NCBI GenBank assembly: GCA_900316385.1
Contig: ONCP01000006.1
Span: forward strand, 113,681-177,680
DNA: 64,000 nt
From: an uncultured Eubacteriales bacterium
GTDB taxonomy: Bacteria > Bacillota > Clostridia > Oscillospirales > Acutalibacteraceae
Reading direction: 5' to 3'
Under the pieces are notes generated by a model. That model worked only from the letters and a program-made list of their open reading frames with translations, did not search any database and was not told the DNA's origin. Shown in pieces: positions 52,365-60,294 of this stretch. Position numbers and translations under genes: made by a program. How positions within the stretch are numbered: position 1 is the stretch's first letter; every line of letters starts with the position of its first letter.

Positions 52365-54989
52365 ATGAGTATCAAGGAATACCCTATCGTTGACGGCGTT
52401 CCCGCTCTTGAAAAGGCACTCAAGAGAGTACGAAAAGCCCAGAGCGAGTACGCCAAATTCACTCAGGAACAGGTCGACGCGATCTTTCTCGCGGCGGCGA
52501 CAGCCGCTAACAGAGCGAGGATCCCGCTCGCTAAGCTCGCCGTTGAGGAAACGGGAATGGGAATCGTCGAGGACAAGGTCATCAAAAACCACTTTGCGAG
52601 TGAAGAAATCTACAACAAATACCGCGACGCGAAAACCTGCGGCGTGATCGAGGAGAACACCGCTCTCGGCACCAAGAGGATCGCCGAGCCTATCGGTATA
52701 ATCGCGGCGGTCATTCCCACAACCAACCCCACCTCTACGGCTATCTTCAAGTGCCTTATCGCTTTGAAGACCCGCAACGGTATTATCATTTCACCTCACC
52801 CAAGAGCCAAGAAGAGCACGATCGAGGCGGCAAAGATCGTCTTGGAGGCCGCCGTGAAGGCGGGAGCTCCAGAGGATATCATTGCGTGGATAGACGCTCC
52901 TTCGCTTGAGATGACCAATCTAGTAATGAGCGAAGCGGATACGATCCTTGCCACAGGAGGTCCCGGAATGGTAAAGGCGGCTTACTCCTCCGGCAAGCCC
53001 GCTCTCGGCGTCGGCGCAGGCAATACTCCCGCGATAATCGACGAGACCGCGGACATACTCTTGGCGGTCAACTCCGTTATCCACTCCAAAACCTTTGACA
53101 ACGGTATGATCTGCGCTTCGGAGCAGAGCGTTATCGTTGACAAAAATATTTACGACGAAGTCAAAAAGGAATTTGCCGACAGAGGCTGTCATATCCTTTC
53201 GGCCGACGAGATCGACAAGGTTCGCCGTACGATCATCATCAACGGCGCGCTGAACGCCAAGATCGTAGGTCAGTCGGCGTACAAAATCGCTCAGCTCGCG
53301 GGCGTTGAGGTTCCCAAAAATACAAAGATCCTCATCGGCGAGGTCGAGTCTGTTGATATTAGCGAGGAATTCGCTCACGAAAAGCTCTCCCCCGTGCTCG
53401 CTATGTACAAGAGCGAAAGCTTTGAGGACGCGCTTCAAAAGGCGGAGCGACTTGTCGCTGACGGCGGCTTTGGTCACACCTCGTCGATCTATCTCAATAC
53501 CGTAACGGAAAAAGACAAGCTCGCCGAGTTCGGCGCCAGAATGAAAACCTGCCGAATCCTTGTCAACACCCCGTCCTCGTTCGGAGGTATCGGCGATGTA
53601 TACAACTTTGACCTCACTCCCTCGCTCACCTTGGGCTGCGGCTCATGGGGAGGTAACTCCGTCAGTGAGAACGTTGGCTGCAAGCACCTGCTCAACATCA
53701 AAACCGTTGCCGAGAGGAGAGAAAATATGCTTTGGTTCCAGGCGCCCGAAAAGGTATATATCAAAAAAGGCTGTATCCCCGTCGCTCTCAGAGAGCTTTC
53801 CGAGGATATGGGCAAAAAGAAAGCGTTCATCGTTACGGACAGCTTCCTTTATAATAACGGCTACACCAAGTGCGTAACCGACGAACTCGACAAAATGGGC
53901 ATTACACACACCACATTCTTTGATGTCCAGCCCGATCCTACGCTTTCCTCCGCAAAAGAGGGCGCGAAGGCAATGGCGGCATTCAATCCCGACGTAATAA
54001 TCGCGATCGGCGGCGGCTCCGCTATGGACGCGGGCAAAATCATGTGGGTTCTTTACGAACACCCCGAGGTAGACTTCGCCGATATGGCTATGCGCTTCAG
54101 CGATATCAGGAAAAGAATATACAAATTCCCGCATATGGGCGAAAAGGCTTATTTCGTAGCTATCCCGACCTCTTCGGGTACAGGCAGCGAGGTCACTCCG
54201 TTCGCAGTCATCACTGACGAAACCGACGGCACAAAGTATCCGCTCGCCGATTACGAGCTTATGCCCGATATGGCGATAGTAGACGCGGATATGATGATGT
54301 CGGGTCCCAAGGGACTTACGGCGGCTTCGGGTATCGACGCTGTTTCCCACGCGCTTGAGGCTTACGCCGCAATGCTCGCGACCGACTTCACCGACGGTCT
54401 CGCGCTTCAGGCGCTCAAGGTCATTTTTGAATATCTCCCGGCTTGCTACGACAACGGTCAAAACGAGCCCGTAGCGAGAGAAAAGGTCGCTCACGCCGCG
54501 ACCATGGCAGGTATGGCCTTTGCGAACGCCTTCCTCGGCGTATGCCACTCAATGGCTCACAAGCTCGGAGCCTTCCACCACATCGCTCACGGAATCGCGA
54601 ACGCGCTTATGCTCGAGTACGTTATCCGCTTTAACGCTTCCGAGGTTCCCTCAAAGATGGGCACCTTCCCGCAGTACGCTTATCCGCACACCAAGAGACG
54701 TTACGCGGAGGTAGCCGAATATCTCGGTCTCGGCGGCAAGGACGACGACGAGAAGCTCGAGAACCTTATCAAGGCTGTCAACGACCTCAAGGCGCGTATC
54801 GGAATCAAGGAGACTATTCGCGACTACGGCGTTGATGAAAAGGTATTCCTCGACACTCTCGACGATATGACAGAGCAGGCGTTTGACGATCAGTGCACAG
54901 GCGCAAACCCGAGATACCCCTTGATGAGCGAAATCAGGGAAATGTACCTCAAGGCTTATTACGGCAAAGATTACAAGGAGGCTGAATAA
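52365..54989 (+). CDS. adhE: bifunctional acetaldehyde-CoA/alcohol dehydrogenase
   Basis: Fusion enzyme of 874 residues that reduces acetyl-CoA to ethanol with two NADH. The N-terminal aldehyde dehydrogenase half (about 1-440) has PTTNPTSTAIFK and the catalytic cysteine in FDNGMICASEQS; the C-terminal iron-dependent alcohol dehydrogenase half has GGGSAMDAGKIMW, TSSGTGSEVTPFAVI and the iron-binding histidines in GVCHSMAHKLGAFHHIAHG. Full length, with ACGGAGG before the ATG. Likely repressed by Rex at low NADH (operator 51554-51571). The next gene starts one base after its stop. Confidence 0.97.
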   Translation: MSIKEYPIVDGVPALEKALKRVRKAQSEYAKFTQEQVDAIFLAAATAANRARIPLAKLAVEETGMGIVEDKVIKNHFASEEIYNKYRDAKTCGVIEENTALGTKRIAEPIGIIAAVIPTTNPTSTAIFKCLIALKTRNGIIISPHPRAKKSTIEAAKIVLEAAVKAGAPEDIIAWIDAPSLEMTNLVMSEADTILATGGPGMVKAAYSSGKPALGVGAGNTPAIIDETADILLAVNSVIHSKTFDNGMICASEQSVIVDKNIYDEVKKEFADRGCHILSADEIDKVRRTIIINGALNAKIVGQSAYKIAQLAGVEVPKNTKILIGEVESVDISEEFAHEKLSPVLAMYKSESFEDALQKAERLVADGGFGHTSSIYLNTVTEKDKLAEFGARMKTCRILVNTPSSFGGIGDVYNFDLTPSLTLGCGSWGGNSVSENVGCKHLLNIKTVAERRENMLWFQAPEKVYIKKGCIPVALRELSEDMGKKKAFIVTDSFLYNNGYTKCVTDELDKMGITHTTFFDVQPDPTLSSAKEGAKAMAAFNPDVIIAIGGGSAMDAGKIMWVLYEHPEVDFADMAMRFSDIRKRIYKFPHMGEKAYFVAIPTSSGTGSEVTPFAVITDETDGTKYPLADYELMPDMAIVDADMMMSGPKGLTAASGIDAVSHALEAYAAMLATDFTDGLALQALKVIFEYLPACYDNGQNEPVAREKVAHAATMAGMAFANAFLGVCHSMAHKLGAFHHIAHGIANALMLEYVIRFNASEVPSKMGTFPQYAYPHTKRRYAEVAEYLGLGGKDDDEKLENLIKAVNDLKARIGIKETIRDYGVDEKVFLDTLDDMTEQAFDDQCTGANPRYPLMSEIREMYLKAYYGKDYKEAE

Positions 54990-54990
54990 G

Positions 54991-55743
54991 ATGAAGCTTG
55001 ACAATGTAATTTACGAGACCGCGGGCAAGAAAATCTTCCGCGACGGAGATTTGGCTATCAAGGTCTTTGACGAAAACTACTCCAAGGCAGCCGTCCTCAA
55101 CGAGGCTCTTAATCAGGCAAGAGTTGAGGAGATCGGCACTATAAACATCCCGAAAATCCACGAGGTCACAAAGCTTGACGGCAAATGGGCCATCGTATCC
55201 GACTTCATCGAGGGCAAGACCATGGCGCAGCTTATGGAGGAGAACCCCGACAAAATCGACGAGTATATCGACAAATTCGTTGATATCCAGATGTCGATCC
55301 TTGAGAAACGAGCTCCGCTTCTCACCGACCTACGCGACAAAATGCAGAAAAAAATCAGCTCGACCGACCTTGACGCGACCGTAAGGTTCGAGCTTCACAA
55401 CCGCGTTAACGGTATGAAAAAGCATAACAAGGTATGTCACGGCGACTTTGTTCCCAGCAACGTGATCATCACGCCCTCGGGCGACGCTTACGTTATTGAC
55501 TGGGCGCACGTCACACAGGGCAACGGCGCCGCGGACGCCGCGAGAACATATCTTATGCTTGTTCTGGGGAACAAGCAGGATATCGCGGAGAAATACCTCA
55601 AAGCGTACTGTCTGAAAACCGACACCGCAAAACAACTTGTCCAAAGCTGGATGCCGATAGTCGCGGCCTCGCAGTCGGTCAAGAGAATCCCCGAGGAAAG
55701 AGAACTCCTTCTCCGCTGGGCAAACATCGCTGACTACGAATAA
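54991..55743 (+). CDS. APH-fold phosphotransferase-like protein (TIGR02172-type)
   Basis: Protein of 250 residues with the aminoglycoside-phosphotransferase/choline-kinase fold: VCHGDFVPSNVIITPSG (catalytic aspartate and asparagine) and AYVIDWAHVTQGNGAADAART (metal-binding aspartate). N-lobe lysine region GDLAIKVFDENYSKAAV. Related proteins in anaerobes are annotated as a paralogous family of unknown substrate. One base separates it from adhE, and its AAGGAGG lies in the adhE 3' end, so the two are coupled. Resistance to antibiotics is not implied. Confidence 0.75.
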   Translation: MKLDNVIYETAGKKIFRDGDLAIKVFDENYSKAAVLNEALNQARVEEIGTINIPKIHEVTKLDGKWAIVSDFIEGKTMAQLMEENPDKIDEYIDKFVDIQMSILEKRAPLLTDLRDKMQKKISSTDLDATVRFELHNRVNGMKKHNKVCHGDFVPSNVIITPSGDAYVIDWAHVTQGNGAADAARTYLMLVLGNKQDIAEKYLKAYCLKTDTAKQLVQSWMPIVAASQSVKRIPEERELLLRWANIADYE

Positions 55744-55764
55744 AACTCAAAAGAGCATAAAACA

Positions 55765-55797
55765 CAGCTCCCGGGCATATAATATGCTTGGGAGCTG
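55765..55797 (+). promoter_or_regulatory. hairpin that covers the tspO ribosome binding site
   Basis: CAGCTCCC (55765-55772) pairs with GGGAGCTG (55790-55797), and GCATA with TATGC inside it, giving a 33-base near-perfect hairpin. The GGGAG is the likely ribosome binding site for the ATG at 55805, so the structure would hide it. No U-tract follows, so termination is unlikely. Confidence 0.55.
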
Positions 55798-55804
55798 ATA
55801 TTGT

Positions 55805-56293
55805 ATGAAGATGGTTCATAACATAGATTTAAAGAAGCTTGCGGCGAGCTGCGCGATAAGCCTCGGAGTAGGAGCGCTCTCTGCGCTCGCGTCGATGCCC
55901 GGGATGGAAAACTACGAGAACGCGGTCAAGCCGCCGCTCTCCCCTCCTTCGTGGCTGTTTCCGATCGTATGGACGCTTCTGTTTTTGCTGATGGGTGTCT
56001 CAGCCCACCTTGTGTATACCGACAGAGCCTCACAGAGCAGCGAGCGCGTCTCGGCGCTTTGGGTTTACGGAGCACAGCTTGCGGTCAATTTCTTCTGGCC
56101 GATAATCTTTTTCAATCTTTCCGCGTATCTGCTCGCGTTTTTCTGGATAGCCCTGCTATTGACGCTGATAATAGTTATGACGCTGAAATTTTACGCCATA
56201 AACAAGACCGCGGGACTTTTGCAAATACCCTATATCATCTGGGTAAGCTTCGCGGCCTATCTGACCTTCGCGACTTTCCTTGTAAATATGTAA
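55805..56293 (+). CDS. tspO: TspO/MBR-family membrane protein
   Basis: Protein of 162 residues with five membrane helices. Family landmarks: KPPLSPPSWLFPIVWTLLFLLMGVSAHLVY and the aromatic WPIIFFNLSAYLLAFFWIALLL, with YIIWVSFAAYLTFA near the end. TspO proteins bind porphyrins and related ligands and are linked to stress and tetrapyrrole handling; the role in anaerobes is unclear. Its ribosome binding site sits in a hairpin. A terminator follows immediately. Confidence 0.92.
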   Translation: MKMVHNIDLKKLAASCAISLGVGALSALASMPGMENYENAVKPPLSPPSWLFPIVWTLLFLLMGVSAHLVYTDRASQSSERVSALWVYGAQLAVNFFWPIIFFNLSAYLLAFFWIALLLTLIIVMTLKFYAINKTAGLLQIPYIIWVSFAAYLTFATFLVNM

Positions 56294-56300
56294 ACGACAC

Positions 56301-56330
56301 AGCCGCCGCTGAAAACTCAGCGGCGGCTTT
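56301..56330. terminator. convergent terminator between tspO and the LCP gene
   Basis: AGCCGCCGCTGA, loop AAAC, TCAGCGGCGGCT (56301-56326) then TTTCATATTGTTT. Confidence 0.8.
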
Positions 56331-56344
56331 CATATTGTTTGGTT

Positions 56345-57778
56345 TTATCTGACTTCCGTATAGTAAAGATTTAGGAAGAGCTCGAAGAATTCTTTTTCGT
56401 TAACATAGAATTCCGCGAAATCCTTTCCTTCCTTTGTCTCACCGGGAACGTTCACGATATTCAGCTCGTTAAGGTTGCCTCTCAGCGCCGTAACGGCAAA
56501 GTATGTAACCTTGTTGGCGTCGATATCGGTTGTGATATAGGGTTTGGCGGCGCTGTAAATGTTAAGCGGAGTGGTAAGATCGGAGCGCGTCTTGGTCATC
56601 AGTGAAAGCGCGAAGTTGTTGAGGTAGATCCTCTGTCTTTCCATACGCAAATTGTTGCTTTCAAAAGTCTCGTAGCTACGCGCTCTGACAAACGACTGCG
56701 CGAGGCTTCCTTTGAGGTTATAAGTCTCGCCCTTCTTGAATTCCGCGATGGTTTCGGGCGAGGTGACGGTAACGCCGCCCAAAGCGTCGTTGATCGTCTG
56801 AATACCCTCGACGTCCAAAGCGAGGTACGAATTAATCGGCAGGTTATAGAACAACCTCCTGACGGCAACAAGCTCGTTCTGACAGCTTGTTTCCTTGCCG
56901 TCGCCGTAGGCGTAAGCAAGACATATCTGCTCTTTTTTGCTGTCAATAGCCTTTCCGACAGAATTATAACGGTTGATCTCCGCCATGGTTTCACGAGAGA
57001 TGTTGACCACCTTGTTCTCGCCTGTGCTCAGATCCATTGAAATGAGGAACAGCGAGTCCGCCTGACCGCCTGTGGCGTAATCCTCGTCGGCGCCCTCCTC
57101 CTTGATACGGATAGCGTTGACCGAACGGTCGGTACCCATACAAAGAATATTGGTGATATTCTCATTATAACGGTATTGCTTGCCCTTATAGGTGATGAGC
57201 ATACCGTTATCCGAGGATTCCGCGATATCGCCCACGTTGATGTTGATACCGCTCTTGTCAAGCAGCGCGTTGCGTCCCGAGTTGTACATCAGGAACACCG
57301 CGATAATGCCGATTATTATGAGCGAGAGCAGCGTGATGATGATACCGAGCGATATCTTCTGCCACTTTCTCAGTCTTCTTCTGCGATGATGATGCTTGCG
57401 GTAATGATGGCGGTGCTTGTGAGGCTTTTTGTCATTTTTCTTTTTCCTCACTCTTCCCGGGGAAAGAACCGAGGGGCTGATATGACGGTGATGGTGCCGT
57501 CTGCCGCTGGTTTTCGCCCTGCGCTTATTCTGTTTGTAAACAAAGTCGTCGAGGTCGTCGTAAGCCGAGGAGTTTTCCATCTCCATAGCTTCCTTGAGCT
57601 TTCGCTTGCGCTCGTCCTCGGAGCCAAACTCAACAGAGCCGTCGGTTTCGATCAATTCGGGAGCCTGTCCCGTGATTTTCTCGTATTGGGCGCTGTCACT
57701 GAATTTCAGAAACGAATCGCCGTCGTCGTTAAGGTTGGGACGGTGATTGTGGTTGTTTCCGTTACCTAGTAGACTCAT
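56345..57778 (-). CDS. LytR-CpsA-Psr (LCP) family cell-wall glycopolymer ligase
   Basis: Membrane enzyme of 477 residues that transfers teichoic acid-like or polysaccharide chains from undecaprenyl carriers to peptidoglycan. A 140-residue cytoplasmic N-terminus ends in a histidine- and arginine-rich stretch (residues about 86-139), followed by one membrane helix (141-165). The LCP domain shows ITNILCMGTDRS, QADSLFLISMDLSTGENKVVNISRETM, VDVEG-like LALDVEGIQTINDALGGVTV and LAQSFVRARSYETFESNNLRMERQR. Its start overlaps the end of the sortase gene by 17 bases, so the two are one operon. Confidence 0.92.
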   Translation of the reverse strand: MSLLGNGNNHNHRPNLNDDGDSFLKFSDSAQYEKITGQAPELIETDGSVEFGSEDERKRKLKEAMEMENSSAYDDLDDFVYKQNKRRAKTSGRRHHHRHISPSVLSPGRVRKKKNDKKPHKHRHHYRKHHHRRRRLRKWQKISLGIIITLLSLIIIGIIAVFLMYNSGRNALLDKSGININVGDIAESSDNGMLITYKGKQYRYNENITNILCMGTDRSVNAIRIKEEGADEDYATGGQADSLFLISMDLSTGENKVVNISRETMAEINRYNSVGKAIDSKKEQICLAYAYGDGKETSCQNELVAVRRLFYNLPINSYLALDVEGIQTINDALGGVTVTSPETIAEFKKGETYNLKGSLAQSFVRARSYETFESNNLRMERQRIYLNNFALSLMTKTRSDLTTPLNIYSAAKPYITTDIDANKVTYFAVTALRGNLNELNIVNVPGETKEGKDFAEFYVNEKEFFELFLNLYYTEVR

Positions 57779-58550
57779 CCTTCACTAAAACCCCCTGTAA
57801 TAGATACCTTCCGTCTCCCGAATCAAGACATGTGCTCAGCGTTACTATCTTATCCTTCTTGCTGAGCTTGTGATCAAGCTTATCCCTAACGTTAACGCTC
57901 ACGGACCTCGGAGCCTGAATGAACTCGAGGTATTCCTCAAAGACACTATCCTCCGAGAAATGGTTATTGGTGTTCATAATATGCCTGTTGTCATATTCAT
58001 ACGCCGAAACGACCTGATAAGTGAGCTTACGGTCGGGAGTGTAAATATAAAAATTCGCGTGCTTTTTAAAGAAATCCGCGTCGCGGAATTTGTGCAGATG
58101 CGCGAACATCGAGCCGTCGATCATATTGTGACCGTAAATCAGAGTTACGCGGTCATCTAGATCGGTGGAGTTACAAACCTCGGTGTAAAGCGAGCCCGCG
58201 TAGCTGTATTCTCCGTAGATGTCGGTGTGAAGATAATAGTCGTCTCTTTCTCTGCTCTGGAGCAGCGGATAATCGATCCCCGTGTCGGGAATATACAGCC
58301 AGCCGAATATTTCGGGATTTGTTTTTTGGAGCGTCTTGAAATCCACGGGATTCTCGGGCGAAGACGACTTGCCCTTTCCCGAGGATGAGCCTGTGTCGGT
58401 CGTCTGCGACGACGCGGAGCTCTTATAGCCCGAAACATCGGGAGCGGAATTAAAAAACCTGAAAATGATTATCCCGAGTATCCCCAGAATAACCAATAGT
58501 ATAATTATTATTATCGTGATAATGACCCGCGAACGGTTTTCTCTGTCCAT
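57762..58550 (-). CDS. srtB: class B sortase
   Basis: Transpeptidase of 262 residues that attaches surface proteins to peptidoglycan. One N-terminal membrane helix (VIITIIIIILLVILGILGII), a serine-rich linker, and the catalytic domain with IFGWLYIPDTGIDYPLLQ, histidine in LIYGHNM, cysteine in VTLSTC and arginine in SGDGRYLLQG. The extra helix and IDYP/YGHNM style place it in class B, as in Clostridia. Start at 58550 chosen from CAGGT spacing. A consensus promoter lies at 58584-58612, and a gene for a protein with a C-terminal SPKTG motif is next upstream. Confidence 0.93.
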   Translation of the reverse strand: MDRENRSRVIITIIIIILLVILGILGIIIFRFFNSAPDVSGYKSSASSQTTDTGSSSGKGKSSSPENPVDFKTLQKTNPEIFGWLYIPDTGIDYPLLQSRERDDYYLHTDIYGEYSYAGSLYTEVCNSTDLDDRVTLIYGHNMIDGSMFAHLHKFRDADFFKKHANFYIYTPDRKLTYQVVSAYEYDNRHIMNTNNHFSEDSVFEEYLEFIQAPRSVSVNVRDKLDHKLSKKDKIVTLSTCLDSGDGRYLLQGVLVKDESTR

Positions 58551-58569
58551 AATTATCATACCTGCACAT

Positions 58570-58612
58570 AATACTACGATTATATTATAGTATTATGATC
58601 AATTTGTGTCAA
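58570..58612 (-). promoter_or_regulatory. consensus sigma-A promoter of the sortase-LCP operon with inverted repeat
   Basis: TTGACA (58612-58607), 17 bases, TATAAT (58589-58584): a perfect consensus. A 7-base inverted repeat AATACTA (58570-58576) and TAGTATT (58588-58594) spans the -10 and start site, a likely operator. Confidence 0.8.
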
Positions 58613-58648
58613 GAGGGTGTATATTCAACAAAATTAACAAAAATAACA

Positions 58649-58676
58649 GAAAAAAGCTCCCGAAAATCGGGAGCTT
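58649..58676 (-). terminator. intrinsic terminator of the SPKTG protein gene
   Basis: Minus-strand AAGCTCCCGA / TCGGGAGCTT stem followed by TTTTCTG. Confidence 0.85.
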
Positions 58677-58687
58677 AATGTTTAAAA

Positions 58688-59185
58688 TCATTTCTTCGAT
58701 CTGGCGAGCTTGACGCCGAGAGCGGCTGTGATCAGCATGAACGCCGCGGCGAGCGCTATGATGAAGAACAGAATATTGCCTCCTGTTTTCGGAGACTCGG
58801 AGCTCGGGTTAGAGCTTGCGGGTGTCGAGCTCGAACTGCTCTTGGAGCCCTCCTTCTCAAAATACGGAGTAGCTTCGCAGTCGCTTCTGAGGACGATAGT
58901 CAGCTTCTCGCTGTTGAGGTCGCCTTCCTCAAGGTCATATTTGCCCTTGATGACCCACTTTATGAATTTATAACCTTTCTTGGGATGCGCGACGATGTAG
59001 CAGTGCTTTCCGTCGTCATCTGTTTTGGAGGTATATGTTCCCGTACCGCCTTTGGTAGGATGTATGATAAGGTTATACTCCTTGGATGGCGTCGGGCTGG
59101 GCTTGGCCTTTTTAGCGGCAAACGCGGGAACCGCGCTGAAGACGCAAATCAAAACGGCTACCAGAACCGCCAATACTCTTTTCAT
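58688..59185 (-). CDS. cell-wall-anchored surface protein with SPKTG sorting motif
   Basis: Exported protein of 165 residues: signal peptide MKRVLAVLVAVLICVFSAVP (cleavage near AFA), a small beta domain with GGTGTYTSKTDDDGKHCYIV and GYKFIKWVIKGKYDLEEGD (bacterial-repeat type), a serine-rich stalk, then SPKTGG, a membrane segment (ILFFIIALAAAFMLITAALG) and a basic end KLARSKK, the standard sortase sorting signal. SPKTG is a motif reported for the class B sortase of Clostridioides difficile, and a class B sortase gene lies immediately downstream. Start follows AAAAGGGATGATTGAA. Ligand unknown. Confidence 0.85.
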   Translation of the reverse strand: MKRVLAVLVAVLICVFSAVPAFAAKKAKPSPTPSKEYNLIIHPTKGGTGTYTSKTDDDGKHCYIVAHPKKGYKFIKWVIKGKYDLEEGDLNSEKLTIVLRSDCEATPYFEKEGSKSSSSSTPASSNPSSESPKTGGNILFFIIALAAAFMLITAALGVKLARSKK

Positions 59186-59238
59186 TTCAATCATCCCTTT
59201 TCTCATGATTATAAGTATAGATATATCAATACAAATTG

Positions 59239-59267
59239 ATTATAGCACAAGAAAAATGAAAAGTAAA
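59239..59267 (-). promoter_or_regulatory. sigma-A promoter of the SPKTG protein gene
   Basis: TTTACT (59267-59262), 17-base spacer, TATAAT (59244-59239) with extended TGC. Confidence 0.7.
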
Positions 59268-59306
59268 TAGCAAAATAATATAATTTTCACAAAACCTTCA
59301 AACCTC

Positions 59307-59335
59307 TTGAAAAACCTACATATTAAATGTATAAT
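59307..59335 (+). promoter_or_regulatory. sigma-A promoter of nadA-mnmA
   Basis: TTGAAA (59307-59312), 17-base spacer, TATAAT (59330-59335). Confidence 0.8.
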
Positions 59336-59378
59336 TAGATTATTCTCAGCATGCTCTGCAAGATAAGGAGATTCAAAT

Positions 59379-60293
59379 ATGACAATCGCTCAGCTTCAAC
59401 AGGAAATCATAAAACTTAAAAAGGAAAAGGATGTCTGTATTCTGGCGCACAGCTATCAGGCTCGCGAAATACTTGAGGTCGCCGACTTCACCGGCGACAG
59501 CTACAAGCTCTCTGTCGACGCAGCGGGCGTTGAAAACAGCAGTATTATTATGTGCGGAGTTCGGTTTATGGCAGAAACATGCAAGATCCTCTCTCCCGAA
59601 AAGCGCGTGTTTATGCCCAATCCTCTCGCGGGCTGCGCTATGGCTGACCAAATGGATAAAAAATTCGTTGAGGAACTCAGAAATAATTATCCCGAATACA
59701 CCATTGTCGCCTATGTAAACACCACCGCGGCGCTCAAAACGGTTTGTGACGTTTGCGTCACCTCGTCGTCGGCAGTCGAGATATGCAAAAAAATCAAAAA
59801 CGATAAAATCATCTTTATTCCCGACTGCAATCTCGGAGCCTTTGTCGCGTCTCAGATCCCCGAAAAGGAGTTTAAGCTGCTGTCGGGCGGATGTCCGATC
59901 CACGCTTCCGTTACGGTTGAGGACGTCAAAAGAGCAAGGGAGCTTTATCCCAACGCGGAGCTGCTTGTTCATCCCGAATGCCTGCCCGAGGTTTCGGCAA
60001 TGGCTGACTACGCAGGCTCAACCTCGGGAATTATGAGCTACGCCCAAAAATCCGACAAAAAGGAGTTTATCATCGGCACCGAGATCAGCATTGCCGAGCA
60101 TCTTCAGTATATGTGCCCCGACAAAAGCTTCCGAACACTTACTACCAAGCTTATCTGCCCCGATATGAAGGCAACCACGCTCGTTGACCTCTACAACTGT
60201 CTCAAGGGTGAAGCGGGCGAGGAAATCGAGCTTGACGCAGACACCATCCGCGACGCCCGAAAATGCATTGACGAAATGATAAGGCTCGGTTGA
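59379..60293 (+). CDS. nadA: quinolinate synthase
   Basis: Iron-sulfur enzyme of 304 residues that condenses iminoaspartate with dihydroxyacetone phosphate to quinolinate in NAD synthesis. Seen: ILAHSYQAREILEVADFTGDS, NPLAGCAMADQM, VTSSSAVEICKKI, FIPDCNLGAFVA, VHPECLPEV and ICPDMKATTLVDLYNCL; the cysteines in GCAMAD, HPEC and CPDM are the three cluster ligands. AAGGAG precedes the ATG. The usual nadB and nadC partners are absent here; instead mnmA follows with one base between. Confidence 0.94.
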   Translation: MTIAQLQQEIIKLKKEKDVCILAHSYQAREILEVADFTGDSYKLSVDAAGVENSSIIMCGVRFMAETCKILSPEKRVFMPNPLAGCAMADQMDKKFVEELRNNYPEYTIVAYVNTTAALKTVCDVCVTSSSAVEICKKIKNDKIIFIPDCNLGAFVASQIPEKEFKLLSGGCPIHASVTVEDVKRARELYPNAELLVHPECLPEVSAMADYAGSTSGIMSYAQKSDKKEFIIGTEISIAEHLQYMCPDKSFRTLTTKLICPDMKATTLVDLYNCLKGEAGEEIELDADTIRDARKCIDEMIRLG

Positions 60294-60294
60294 T

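Noticed and set aside
54991..55743. Aminoglycoside resistance gene
   Set aside because: The fold is shared with many kinases; operon position and overall sequence do not point to a resistance enzyme.
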